Part shown: positions 35,431 to 43,759 of the stretch, one piece after another
How positions within the stretch are numbered: position 1 is the first letter of the stretch
How the letters are laid out: every line of letters starts with the position of its first letter
Assembly (NCBI GenBank): GCA_017470325.1
Contig: JAFUES010000009.1
Coordinates: 30,693-94,692 of the forward strand
Source of the DNA: Oscillospiraceae bacterium
GTDB taxonomy: Bacteria > Bacillota_A > Clostridia > Oscillospirales > Oscillospiraceae
DNA: 64,000 bases
Reading direction: 5' to 3'
Position numbers and translations under genes: made by a program
The notes under the pieces: generated by a model
The model's input: only the letters and a program-made list of their open reading frames with translations
What the model was told of the DNA's origin: nothing
Database searches by the model: none

Positions 35431-36867
35431 ATGACAGGCAACAAGGACGGCTACCTCTCCCCGCTTTCCACCCGCTACGCAAGCGAGGAGATGCAGCGGC
35501 TATTTTCGGAAAACTACAAATTCCGCACCTGGCGGCGGCTGTGGATCGCCCTGGCCAGGGCCGAGCAGCAGCTGGGCCTGGGCATCACGGACGAGCAGAT
35601 CGCCCAGCTGGAGGCCTATAAGGACGACATCAACTATGAGGTGGCCGAGGCCCGGGAAAAGGTCGTGCGCCACGACGTGATGAGCCATGTGTACGCCTAC
35701 GCCCAGCAGTGTCCGGAGGCCGCCGGGATCATCCATCTGGGTGCCACCAGCTGCTATGTGGGCGACAACACCGATGTGATCATCATGCGGGAGGCTTCCA
35801 AGCTGATCCTGCGCAAGGCGGCCCAGGTCATCCGCAATCTCTCCGCTTTTGCCCAGCAGTATAAGGACCTGCCCTGCCTGGCCTACACCCATCTGCAGCC
35901 GGCCCAGCTGACCACCGTGGGCAAGCGGGCCACTCTTTGGATCAACGAGCTCATCTACGATGTGGAAAATCTGGAATTCCAGCTGAGCAGGCTGCAGCTG
36001 CTGGGCTCCAAGGGCACCACCGGCACCCAGGCCAGCTTCATGGAGCTGTTCGGCGGCGATGAGGAGAAGGTCAAGAAGCTGGAAGAGCTGATTGCGGCGG
36101 ACATGGGCTTTGAAGGCTGTGTCCCCGTCTCCGGCCAGACCTATTCCCGCAAGGTGGATTCCTATTTCCTCTCCGTGCTCTCCGGCTTTGCCCAGAGCGC
36201 CTATAAATTTGCCAACGATCTGCGCATCCTCCAGTCCTTCGAGGAGATGGAGGAGCCCTTCGAGAAGAACCAGATCGGCTCCTCGGCCATGCCCTACAAG
36301 CGCAACCCCATGCGCAGCGAGCGCATCTGCGCCCTGGCCCGCTATGTGATCAGCGATTCCCTCAACCCCGCCATCACCGCCTCCACCCAGTGGTTCGAGC
36401 GGACCCTGGACGACAGCGCCAACAAGCGTATCGCCGTGTCCGAGGCTTTCCTGGCGGTGGATGCCATTTTGAACATCTATATGAACGTCAGCGCGGGCCT
36501 GGTAGTCTATGAGCAGGTGGTCCGGCGCCGGGTGATGGAAAAGCTGCCCTTCATGGCCACCGAGAACATCATGATGGAATCGGTCAAGCGGGGCGGCAAC
36601 CGGCAGGAGCTGCACGAGATGATCCGGGTCTACTCCCATGAGGCCGCCGCCAAGGTCAAGCTGGAGGGCGGAGCCAACGATCTGATCGACCGGATCGCCG
36701 CGGATGCGCGCATCCCCCTGAGCAAAGACGAGATCCTGGCCGAGCTGGACCCGGCCAAGTACATCGGGCGCAGCGCCTCCCAGGTGGAGGAGTTCCTCTC
36801 CCAGGTGGTCAAGCCTGTGCTGGACCGCTACGCGGGGGATGAGCTGACCGCCCAGTTAAATATCTGA
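35431..36867 (+). CDS. purB: Adenylosuccinate lyase
   Basis: PurB splits SAICAR to AICAR and adenylosuccinate to AMP, each releasing fumarate. The 478-residue protein has IIHLGATSCYVGDNTD, YTHLQPAQLTTVGKRA, and the fumarase/ASL signature GSSAMPYKRNPMRSE. It starts 12 bases after purC with GGAGTGCGCT upstream. Confidence 0.95.
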   Translation: MTGNKDGYLSPLSTRYASEEMQRLFSENYKFRTWRRLWIALARAEQQLGLGITDEQIAQLEAYKDDINYEVAEAREKVVRHDVMSHVYAYAQQCPEAAGIIHLGATSCYVGDNTDVIIMREASKLILRKAAQVIRNLSAFAQQYKDLPCLAYTHLQPAQLTTVGKRATLWINELIYDVENLEFQLSRLQLLGSKGTTGTQASFMELFGGDEEKVKKLEELIAADMGFEGCVPVSGQTYSRKVDSYFLSVLSGFAQSAYKFANDLRILQSFEEMEEPFEKNQIGSSAMPYKRNPMRSERICALARYVISDSLNPAITASTQWFERTLDDSANKRIAVSEAFLAVDAILNIYMNVSAGLVVYEQVVRRRVMEKLPFMATENIMMESVKRGGNRQELHEMIRVYSHEAAAKVKLEGGANDLIDRIAADARIPLSKDEILAELDPAKYIGRSASQVEEFLSQVVKPVLDRYAGDELTAQLNI

Positions 36868-36880
36868 ACGGAGGAAAGCC

Positions 36881-37372
36881 ATGAAAAAAGTCGGCCTTGT
36901 GATGGGCAGCAAAAGCGATCTGCCCACTGTGGAAAAAGCCGTCGAGCAGCTGAAGGCCTTCGACGTGCCCGTGACCGTGCGGGTCCTGTCCGCCCACCGC
37001 TGCCCCGATGAGGCCCGTGCCTTCGCCGCAACCGCACGGGAAGAAGGCTTCGGCGTGCTGATCGCCGCCGCCGGGATGGCGGCTCATCTGGCCGGTGCCC
37101 TGGCCGCCAACACCACCCTGCCCGTGATCGGCATCCCCCTGCGCGCCGCCGGCTCCGACGGCACCGACGCGCTGCTCAGCACCGTGATGATGCCCTCTGG
37201 CATCCCGGTGGCCACCGTGGCCATTGACGGGGCCAAGAACGCGGCCCTGTTGGCGGTGGAGATCCTGGCCGTCTCCGACGAGGCGCTGGCGGAAAAGCTG
37301 GCCGCCTTCCGGGCGGAGGACACCGCCAAGACCCTGGCCGCGGACCAGGAGATCTCCGCGAAATTCAATTGA
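36881..37372 (+). CDS. purE: N5-CAIR mutase, class I or II unresolved
   Basis: PurE makes CAIR. The 163-residue protein has [33 protein letters not shown] and [20 protein letters not shown]. No purK is in the operon, so either purK is elsewhere or this enzyme uses CO2 directly like class II PurE. Sequence alone does not decide this. Confidence 0.93.
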   Translation: MKKVGLVMGSKSDLPTVEKAVEQLKAFDVPVTVRVLSAHRCPDEARAFAATAREEGFGVLIAAAGMAAHLAGALAANTTLPVIGIPLRAAGSDGTDALLSTVMMPSGIPVATVAIDGAKNAALLAVEILAVSDEALAEKLAAFRAEDTAKTLAADQEISAKFN

Positions 37373-37392
37373 TTCTTTTGGAGGACCCAAGC

Positions 37393-37434
37393 ATGCATGT
37401 TTTCACCGCGCGCACCGAGCGCGTTAACGCCTGA
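37393..37434 (+). CDS. Possible 13-residue coupling ORF before purF
   Basis: GGAGG (37380-37384) is correctly placed for the ATG at 37393, not for purF. This frame reads [13 protein letters not shown] and ends in TGA, which overlaps the purF ATG as TGATG. purF itself has no ribosome binding site. This suggests termination-reinitiation coupling. Confidence 0.5.
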   Translation: MHVFTARTERVNA

Positions 37435-38858
37435 TGGGCGGCTTCTTCGGCGCAGTATCCCGCCGTGATGTGGTACTGGACGTTTTCTTTGGCGTGGACT
37501 ATCACAGCCATCTGGGCACCCGCAACGCGGGCATGACCATCTGGAGCAAGGAGGATGGCTTCCAGCGGCAGATCCACTCCATCAGCAATTCCCCCTTCCG
37601 CAGCAAATTTGAAAAGGACCTGCCGGACTTCAAGGGCACCAGCGGCATCGGCTGCATCAGCGATTCCGAGCCCCAGCCCCTGATGGTCCGCTCCCACCTG
37701 GGGCTCTACGCCATCAGCACCGTGGGCATCATCAACAATATGGATGCGCTGCTGGAGACCTACTTTGCAGGCCGTGGCAACCAGTTCATGGCCATGAGCT
37801 CCGGCGACATCAACAGCACCGAATTCGTGGCCGCCCTCATCAATGAGAAGGACGACCTGATCGAGGGCATCCGCCACGCTCAGGACGTGATCGACGGCTC
37901 CATGACCATCCTGCTGCTCACCTCCGCGGGCGAGATCATCGCCGCCCGGGACCGGATGGGCCGCCTGCCGGTGCACATCGGCAAAAACGAGGAGGGCTAC
38001 TGCGTATCCTTTGAGTCCTTCGCCTACCACAAACTGGGCTATCAGAACGAATATGAACTGGGTCCCCGGGAGATCGTGAAGATCGGCGTGGACGGCTACA
38101 AGACCCTCTCTCCGGCCGGGGACAAGATGAAGATCTGCGCCTTCCTGTGGACCTATTACGGCTACCCCAACTCCAACTACGAGGGCGTCAACGTAGAGGT
38201 CATGCGCTACAAAAACGGCGAGATCATGGCCAGGGACGAGGAAGCCCGGGGTACCATGCCGGACGTGGACTATGTGGCCGGCGTGCCCGACTCCGGTCTG
38301 CCCCACGCCATCGGCTACGCCAACCGCAGCCACAAGACCTTCGCCCGCCCCTTCGTGAAATACACACCCACCTGGCCCCGCTCTTTCATGCCCGCCAACC
38401 AGGACGTGCGCGACCAGGTGGCCAAGATGAAGCAGATCCCCGTGCCCGAGCTCATCGAGGGCAAGAAGCTGCTGTTCGTGGACGACTCCATCGTCCGGGG
38501 CACCCAGCTGCAGGGCACCGTGGACTTCCTGTATGAGTCCGGCGCGGCGGAGGTACACATGCGCTCCGCCTGCCCACCCATCATGTTCGGCTGCAAGTAT
38601 CTGAACTTCTCCCGCTCTACCTCCGACATGGACCTGATTACCCGGCGCATCATCCGGGAGCTGGAGGGCAAGGAGGGCGAGAAGCACCTGGAGGAATACG
38701 CCGACAGCTCCACCGAGCGCCATCAGTGCATGCTGAAGGCCATCTGTGAGAAGCTGGGCTTCGACTCCCTGGGCTATCAGTCCCTCAGCGGGCTGCTGGA
38801 ATCCATTGATCTGGACCCGGAAATGATCTGCACCTATTGCTGGAACGGAAAGGAATAA
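37434..38858 (+). CDS. purF: Amidophosphoribosyltransferase-like PurF lacking Cys1
   Basis: PurF makes phosphoribosylamine from PRPP. The 474-residue protein begins [16 protein letters not shown] where standard PurF begins with (M)CGVFGI, so the N-terminal glutaminase nucleophile is Gly. An in-frame stop at 37425 rules out a longer N-terminus supplying the cysteine. The PRTase half is normal: [14 protein letters not shown] (PRPP loop), [17 protein letters not shown], and [16 protein letters not shown] recall that a MGGFFG-type PurF group exists in Clostridia. Whether it uses free ammonia or another amidotransferase is not known to me. Confidence 0.88.
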   Translation: MGGFFGAVSRRDVVLDVFFGVDYHSHLGTRNAGMTIWSKEDGFQRQIHSISNSPFRSKFEKDLPDFKGTSGIGCISDSEPQPLMVRSHLGLYAISTVGIINNMDALLETYFAGRGNQFMAMSSGDINSTEFVAALINEKDDLIEGIRHAQDVIDGSMTILLLTSAGEIIAARDRMGRLPVHIGKNEEGYCVSFESFAYHKLGYQNEYELGPREIVKIGVDGYKTLSPAGDKMKICAFLWTYYGYPNSNYEGVNVEVMRYKNGEIMARDEEARGTMPDVDYVAGVPDSGLPHAIGYANRSHKTFARPFVKYTPTWPRSFMPANQDVRDQVAKMKQIPVPELIEGKKLLFVDDSIVRGTQLQGTVDFLYESGAAEVHMRSACPPIMFGCKYLNFSRSTSDMDLITRRIIRELEGKEGEKHLEEYADSSTERHQCMLKAICEKLGFDSLGYQSLSGLLESIDLDPEMICTYCWNGKE

Positions 38859-38862
38859 GACC

Positions 38863-39900
38863 ATGTCCAACTCCCATTCTGCCTCCTACGCCGCGGCCGG
38901 CGTGGATATCGAAGCCGGCTACGAGGGCGTTAAACTGATGAAAAAGCACGTGCAGCGCACCATGATCCCCGGCGTCGTGTCCGACATCGGCGGCTTCGGC
39001 GGCCTGTTCGCCCCGGATGTGCGCGGCATGGCGGAGCCGGTGCTGGTCTCCGGCACCGACGGCGTGGGCACCAAGCAGCGCATCGCCCAGCTGATGGACG
39101 TGCACGATACCGTGGGCATCGACTGCGTGGCCATGTGCGTCAATGACATCATCTGCTGCGGTGCCAAGCCCCTGTTTTTCCTGGACTATATCGCCATCGG
39201 CAAGAACATCCCCGAAAAGGTGGCCTCCCTGGTGGCGGGCGTGGCCGAGGGCTGTGTGCGCGCAGGCTGCGCGCTCATCGGCGGTGAGACCGCCGAGCAC
39301 CCGGGCACCATGGCCCCCGAGGACTACGACCTGGCGGGCTTCTCCGTGGGTATCGTGGACAAAGCGAAGATCCTGGACAACAACAGCATGCGGCCGGGCG
39401 ACGTGGTCCTGGCGCTGCCCTCCTCCGGTCTGCACTCCAATGGCTACTCCCTGGTGCGCAAGGTCTTCGATGTGGAGCACGCGGACCTGGGCAAGGTTTA
39501 CGATGTTTTGGGCAAGCCCCTGGGCGAAGTGCTGCTGACCCCCACGGAGATCTACGTCAAGCCCGTGCTGGCTATGCTGGAGGCGGCGCAGGTCCGGGGT
39601 CTGAGTCACATCACCGGCGGCGGCTTCTACGAGAACATCCCCCGCGCCGTACCCGACGGGCTCTGCGCGAAGATCGACAAGGCCGCCGTCCGTACCCCCG
39701 CCATCTTCTCTCTGCTCCAGGAGCTGGGGCAGATCCCCGAGCGGGACATGTTCAACACCTACAACATGGGTGTGGGCATGGCCGCCGTGGTGAGCCGGGA
39801 CAGCGCGGATACCGCGCTGAACGCCCTGGCTGCCGCAGGCTGTGAGGCCTACGTGCTGGGCGAGATCGTCTCCGGTGCGGAGAAGGTACAGCTATGCTGA
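38863..39900 (+). CDS. purM: AIR synthase
   Basis: PurM cyclises FGAM to AIR with ATP. The 345-residue protein has YAAAGVDIEAGYEGVKLM, GTDGVGTKQRIAQ, CVNDIICCGAKPLFFLDY, GGETAEHPG, and HITGGGFYENIPR. It starts four bases after purF and overlaps purN by 7 bases. Confidence 0.96.
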   Translation: MSNSHSASYAAAGVDIEAGYEGVKLMKKHVQRTMIPGVVSDIGGFGGLFAPDVRGMAEPVLVSGTDGVGTKQRIAQLMDVHDTVGIDCVAMCVNDIICCGAKPLFFLDYIAIGKNIPEKVASLVAGVAEGCVRAGCALIGGETAEHPGTMAPEDYDLAGFSVGIVDKAKILDNNSMRPGDVVLALPSSGLHSNGYSLVRKVFDVEHADLGKVYDVLGKPLGEVLLTPTEIYVKPVLAMLEAAQVRGLSHITGGGFYENIPRAVPDGLCAKIDKAAVRTPAIFSLLQELGQIPERDMFNTYNMGVGMAAVVSRDSADTALNALAAAGCEAYVLGEIVSGAEKVQLC

Positions 39901-40514
39901 GCAAGGCGCGCATCGCCGTGCTGGTCTCCGGCGGCGGTACCAACCTGCAGGCCCTGATCGACGCCCAGGCGCGCGGCGAGCTGCACAGCGGCGAGATCGT
40001 TCTGGTCATCTCCAACAATGCAGAAGCCTATGCCCTGCAGCGGGCAGAAAAGGCCGGGATCCCGGCCCTGACCATCACCCGGAAGGACTGCGGCAGTGCA
40101 GAGGCCTTCGAGGCCGCCCTGTTGGCCGCCCTGGAGGAAAACCGGATCGATCTGATCATCCTGGCAGGCTTTATGAGCATCCTCAGCGCCGACTTTACCC
40201 GGCGCTATGTAGACCGCATCCTCAACGTTCACCCCTCGCTGATCCCCTCCTTCTGCGGGAAAGGCATGTATGGCCTGCGGGTCCACCAGGCGGCGTTGGA
40301 CTACGGCGTCAAAGTCACCGGGGCCACGGTGCACCTGGTCAATGAGATCCCCGACGGGGGCCGCATCCTGCTGCAGAAGGCCGTAGCCATCCAGCCGGAA
40401 GACACACCGGAGACCCTGCAGCGCAGGGTCATGGAGCAGGCGGAATGGATCCTGCTGCCCCAGGCGGCGGAAATGCTCTCCGCCAACATCGTAAAGGAGA
40501 ATCGCCATGACTGA
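39894..40514 (+). CDS. purN: GAR formyltransferase
   Basis: PurN transfers a formyl group from 10-formyl-THF to GAR. The 206-residue protein has AVLVSGGGTNLQALID, ISNNAEAYALQRAEKAGI, LAGFMSILSADFTRRY, and the catalytic NVHPSLIPSFCGKGMYG and GATVHLVNEIPDGG. Overlaps purM by 7 bases and the next gene by 8 bases. Confidence 0.96.
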   Translation: MLSKARIAVLVSGGGTNLQALIDAQARGELHSGEIVLVISNNAEAYALQRAEKAGIPALTITRKDCGSAEAFEAALLAALEENRIDLIILAGFMSILSADFTRRYVDRILNVHPSLIPSFCGKGMYGLRVHQAALDYGVKVTGATVHLVNEIPDGGRILLQKAVAIQPEDTPETLQRRVMEQAEWILLPQAAEMLSANIVKENRHD

Positions 40515-41139
40515 CTTTCTGGACTTTCTGAGAAACAATCCCTATCCCGGCCGCGGCATCGCCGTGGGCAGGGACCGGGTCTACTATTTTATCATGGGCC
40601 GCAGCGCCAACAGCCGCAACCGGATCTTCTCCCTGACGGAGGACGGCATCCGCACCGAGGCCCACGACCCCTCCAAGATGGAGGATCCCAGCCTGATCAT
40701 CTACCACCCGGTGCGCAAAACCGAGGCGGGCCTGATCGTCACCAACGGCGACCAGACCGACACCATCCGGGACGCGGGTGATTTCCGCCAGGCCCTGATG
40801 ACCCGGGAATACGAGCCGGACGAGCCCAACTACACCCCCCGCATTTCCGCCATGCTCTATCCCTGCGGCGGTTTTGAGCTGTCCATCCTCAAGCACAAGG
40901 ACGGACGCTGCCTGCGGGAGTTCTTCTGCTACGAGGGCTGCGACGAGGGCAAGGGCTACTTTATCAGCACCTATCAGGGCGACGGCTCTCCCCTGCCCAG
41001 CTTCGCGGGCGAGCCCATGGAGATCGACATGCCCGAGCCCGAAGCCGTGTGGGCGGCGCTGAACGCGGACAACAAGGTATCACTCTACGCCAACGTGAAG
41101 GGCGAAGTGAAGCTGTTTAATAAAAACCTGGGGGATTGA
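40507..41139 (+). CDS. purO: IMP cyclohydrolase, PurO-like
   Basis: PurO closes FAICAR to IMP and replaces the N-terminal domain of standard PurH. The 210-residue protein shows NPYPGRGIAVGRDRVYYFIMGRSANSRNR (core GRGIAVGR, YYFIMGRSANSRNR), LIIYHPVRK, IVTNGDQTD, and YTPRISAMLYP, characteristic of the IMP_cyclohyd family first known from archaea. It lies directly ahead of a PurH that lacks that domain, so the two split the job. Its stop lies inside the first of three hairpins. Confidence 0.9.
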   Translation: MTDFLDFLRNNPYPGRGIAVGRDRVYYFIMGRSANSRNRIFSLTEDGIRTEAHDPSKMEDPSLIIYHPVRKTEAGLIVTNGDQTDTIRDAGDFRQALMTREYEPDEPNYTPRISAMLYPCGGFELSILKHKDGRCLREFFCYEGCDEGKGYFISTYQGDGSPLPSFAGEPMEIDMPEPEAVWAALNADNKVSLYANVKGEVKLFNKNLGD

Positions 41140-41279
41140 TGTGCCTGTGGCACATCAATCATGATCAAAAAGGCGTGCTGCTCGCCGCTAAAGCGGCAAC
41201 CGCAGCACATGCCAAAATCTCCATCTGCCGCGGGGAGTTTTTGGTTGTCGGGAGTACAGTGAGCGGCAGAATGGAGATT
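41134..41279 (+). promoter_or_regulatory. Three hairpins in the purO-purH gap; last one covers the purH SD
   Basis: Hairpin 1: perfect 12-bp stem 41134-41145/41149-41160. Hairpin 2: GTGCTGC 41175-41181/GCAGCAC 41202-41208 with inner GCCGCT/AGCGGC. Hairpin 3: 41216-41231 pairs with 41263-41279 with one bulge; it includes GGAG at 41273-41276, the ribosome binding site for the purH ATG at 41283. Confidence 0.6.
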
Positions 41280-41282
41280 GAT

Positions 41283-42461
41283 ATGCAAGAATTCGAACTG
41301 AAATACGGCTGCAACCCCAACCAGAAGCCGGCGAAAATCTATATGAAGGACGGCTCCGAGCTGCCCGTCACCGTACTCAACGGCCGCCCGGGCTACATCA
41401 ACTTCCTGGACGCACTCAACTCCTGGCAACTGGTCAAGGAGCTGAAGGAGGCCACCGGACTGCCCGCCGCCGCGTCCTTCAAGCACGTCTCCCCCGCGGG
41501 CGCCGCTGTGGGCCTGCCCCTGAGCGAGACGGACAGACACATCTATTTCGTGGATGAAAACGCGGAGCTCAGTCCCATCGCCTGCGCCTACATCCGGGCC
41601 CGGGGCGCGGACCGGCTCTGCTCCTATGGGGACTGGGCCGCTCTCAGCGATGTGTGCGACGCTGCCACCGCCGCCTATCTGAAGGACGAGGTGTCCGACG
41701 GCGTCATCGCCCCCGGTTATACCGAGGAGGCCCTGGCCATTCTGAAAACCAAGAAAAAGGGCAACTATAACGTGGTGCAGATCGATCCCGGCTACGTCCC
41801 CGCCTCGCAGGAGTGCAAGGATGTGTTCGGCGTCACCTTCGAGCAGGGGCACAACGATCTGCGCATCGACGAGGCCATGCTTCAGAATATCGTCACCGCC
41901 AACAAGGAGCTGCCGCAGCAGGCGAAGATCGATATGATCGTGGCCCTCATCACCCTGAAATACACCCAGTCCAATTCCGTCTGCTATGTGAAGGACGGGC
42001 AGGCCATCGGCGTGGGCGCCGGGCAGCAGAGCCGCATCCACTGCACCCGCCTGGCCGGCAGCAAGGCCGACAACTGGTATCTGCGCCAGCACCCCAAGGT
42101 GATGGGCCTGCAGTTTGTGGACGGCATCCGCCGCCCGGACCGGGACAATGCCATCGACATCTACACCTCCGACGAGTACGAAGACGTACTGGCCGAGGGC
42201 GCCTGGCAGAAGATCTTCAAGGTCAAGCCCGAGGTGTTGACCGCCGAGGAAAAGAAGGCATGGATCGCCACCCAGTCCGGCGTGACCGTGGGCAGCGACG
42301 CTTTCTTCCCCTTCGGCGACAATGTGGAGCGGGCGCGGAAGTCCGGCGTGCAGTACATCGCCGAGCCAGGCGGCTCCATCCGGGATGACAACGTGATCGA
42401 GACCGCCGACAAGTACGGCATGTGCATGTGCTTTACCGGCATCCGTCTCTTCCATCACTGA
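41283..42461 (+). CDS. purH: AICAR formyltransferase (short PurH without cyclohydrolase domain)
   Basis: This 392-residue protein is only the transformylase half of PurH. It has FELKYGCNPNQKPAKIY at residue 4, where full PurH has it near residue 200, then PAAASFKHVSPAGAAVGLP, TLKYTQSNSVCYVKDGQAIG and GAGQQSRIHCTRLAG, and ends FPFGDNVERA...YGMCMCFTGIRLFHH (shown in parts). AICAR is formylated from 10-formyl-THF. The IMP-forming domain is missing and is supplied by PurO. The start at 41283 has GGAG upstream; an ATG at 41271 would add four residues. Confidence 0.92.
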   Translation: MQEFELKYGCNPNQKPAKIYMKDGSELPVTVLNGRPGYINFLDALNSWQLVKELKEATGLPAAASFKHVSPAGAAVGLPLSETDRHIYFVDENAELSPIACAYIRARGADRLCSYGDWAALSDVCDAATAAYLKDEVSDGVIAPGYTEEALAILKTKKKGNYNVVQIDPGYVPASQECKDVFGVTFEQGHNDLRIDEAMLQNIVTANKELPQQAKIDMIVALITLKYTQSNSVCYVKDGQAIGVGAGQQSRIHCTRLAGSKADNWYLRQHPKVMGLQFVDGIRRPDRDNAIDIYTSDEYEDVLAEGAWQKIFKVKPEVLTAEEKKAWIATQSGVTVGSDAFFPFGDNVERARKSGVQYIAEPGGSIRDDNVIETADKYGMCMCFTGIRLFHH

Positions 42462-42482
42462 TCCAGAGCAGGAGGAACTGAT

Positions 42483-43757
42483 ATGAACATTCTGGTAGTG
42501 GGCGGCGGCGGCCGCGAACACGCCATCATCAAAAAGCTGCGGGAAAACAACTCCGTCAAGCTGATCTTCTGTCTGCCCGGCAACGGCGGCATCGCGGAGG
42601 ACGCCGACTGCGTCCCCATCGCCGCCACGGAGCTGGACGGGGTCATCGACTTTGCCGGGGCTCATGACATCGACTTCGCCGTGGTGGCCCAGGACGACCC
42701 CCTGGCCCTGGGCTGCGTAGACCGGCTCCATGCCCTGGGCATTCCCTGCTTCGGTCCCGACGCCAAGGCGGCGCGGATCGAATCCAGCAAGGTCTTTGCC
42801 AAGAACCTGATGAAAAAATACGGCATCCCCACGGCGGACTATGAGGTCTTCGAGGACCCGGCCGCGGCGCTGGCGTATCTGGCGAATGCCAAATATCCCA
42901 TTGTCGTCAAGGCCGATGGCCTGGCCCTGGGCAAGGGCGTGCTGATCTGTCAGGATCAGGAGGAGGCCAAGGCGGCCATCCGCCAGATCATGGAGGATCG
43001 GGCCTTCGGCGACGCGGGCAGCCGCGTGGTCATCGAGCGTTTCCTCACCGGGCCGGAGGTGTCCGTGCTGTCCTTTACCGACGGCAAGACCATCCGCCCC
43101 ATGATCTCCTCCATGGACCACAAGCGCGCCGGGGACGGCGACACCGGGCTCAACACCGGCGGCATGGGCACCGTGGCCCCCAATCCCTATTACACGCCGG
43201 AGATCGCCCAGCAGTGCATGGAGCGCATCTTCCTGCCCACCATCCGGGCCATGCAGGCCGAGGGCTGTCCCTTCAAGGGCTGCCTGTACTTTGGCCTGAT
43301 GCTCACCGAGGAAGGCCCCATGGTCATCGAATACAACTGCCGCTTCGGCGACCCGGAGACCCAGGTGGTCCTGCCGCTGCTGAAAAGCGATCTGCTGACC
43401 ATCATGCAGGCGGTGGAAAATGAGACCCTGGATCGGGTCCAGGTGGAGTGGTCTGAGGGCGCGGCGGCCTGTGTGATCCTGGCCTCCGGTGGCTACCCGG
43501 TGGCCTACGAAAAGGGCAAGGCCATCAGCATCCCCCAGGAGCTGCCCGAGAACGTCACCGTCTACCACGCGGGCGACAAGCTGACCAATCAGGGTCTGGT
43601 CACCTCCGGCGGCCGGGTCCTGGGCGTCACCGCCACGGCGGACACGCTGCAGCAGGCACTGGATGACGCCTACGCCGCGGCAAAACAGATCCACTTCGAC
43701 GGCGCCTTCATGCGCAGCGATATCGGCAAGCGGGCGCTGGCCGTATTGGAGGGTTGA
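42483..43757 (+). CDS. purD: GAR synthetase
   Basis: PurD joins glycine to phosphoribosylamine with ATP. The 424-residue protein begins MNILVVGGGGREHAIIKKL and has the ATP-grasp features KNLMKKYGIPTADYEVF, YPIVVKADGLALGKGVLI, and YNCRFGDPETQVVLPLL. AGCAGGAGGAACTGAT precedes the ATG. Confidence 0.96.
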   Translation: MNILVVGGGGREHAIIKKLRENNSVKLIFCLPGNGGIAEDADCVPIAATELDGVIDFAGAHDIDFAVVAQDDPLALGCVDRLHALGIPCFGPDAKAARIESSKVFAKNLMKKYGIPTADYEVFEDPAAALAYLANAKYPIVVKADGLALGKGVLICQDQEEAKAAIRQIMEDRAFGDAGSRVVIERFLTGPEVSVLSFTDGKTIRPMISSMDHKRAGDGDTGLNTGGMGTVAPNPYYTPEIAQQCMERIFLPTIRAMQAEGCPFKGCLYFGLMLTEEGPMVIEYNCRFGDPETQVVLPLLKSDLLTIMQAVENETLDRVQVEWSEGAAACVILASGGYPVAYEKGKAISIPQELPENVTVYHAGDKLTNQGLVTSGGRVLGVTATADTLQQALDDAYAAAKQIHFDGAFMRSDIGKRALAVLEG

Positions 43758-43759
43758 GC

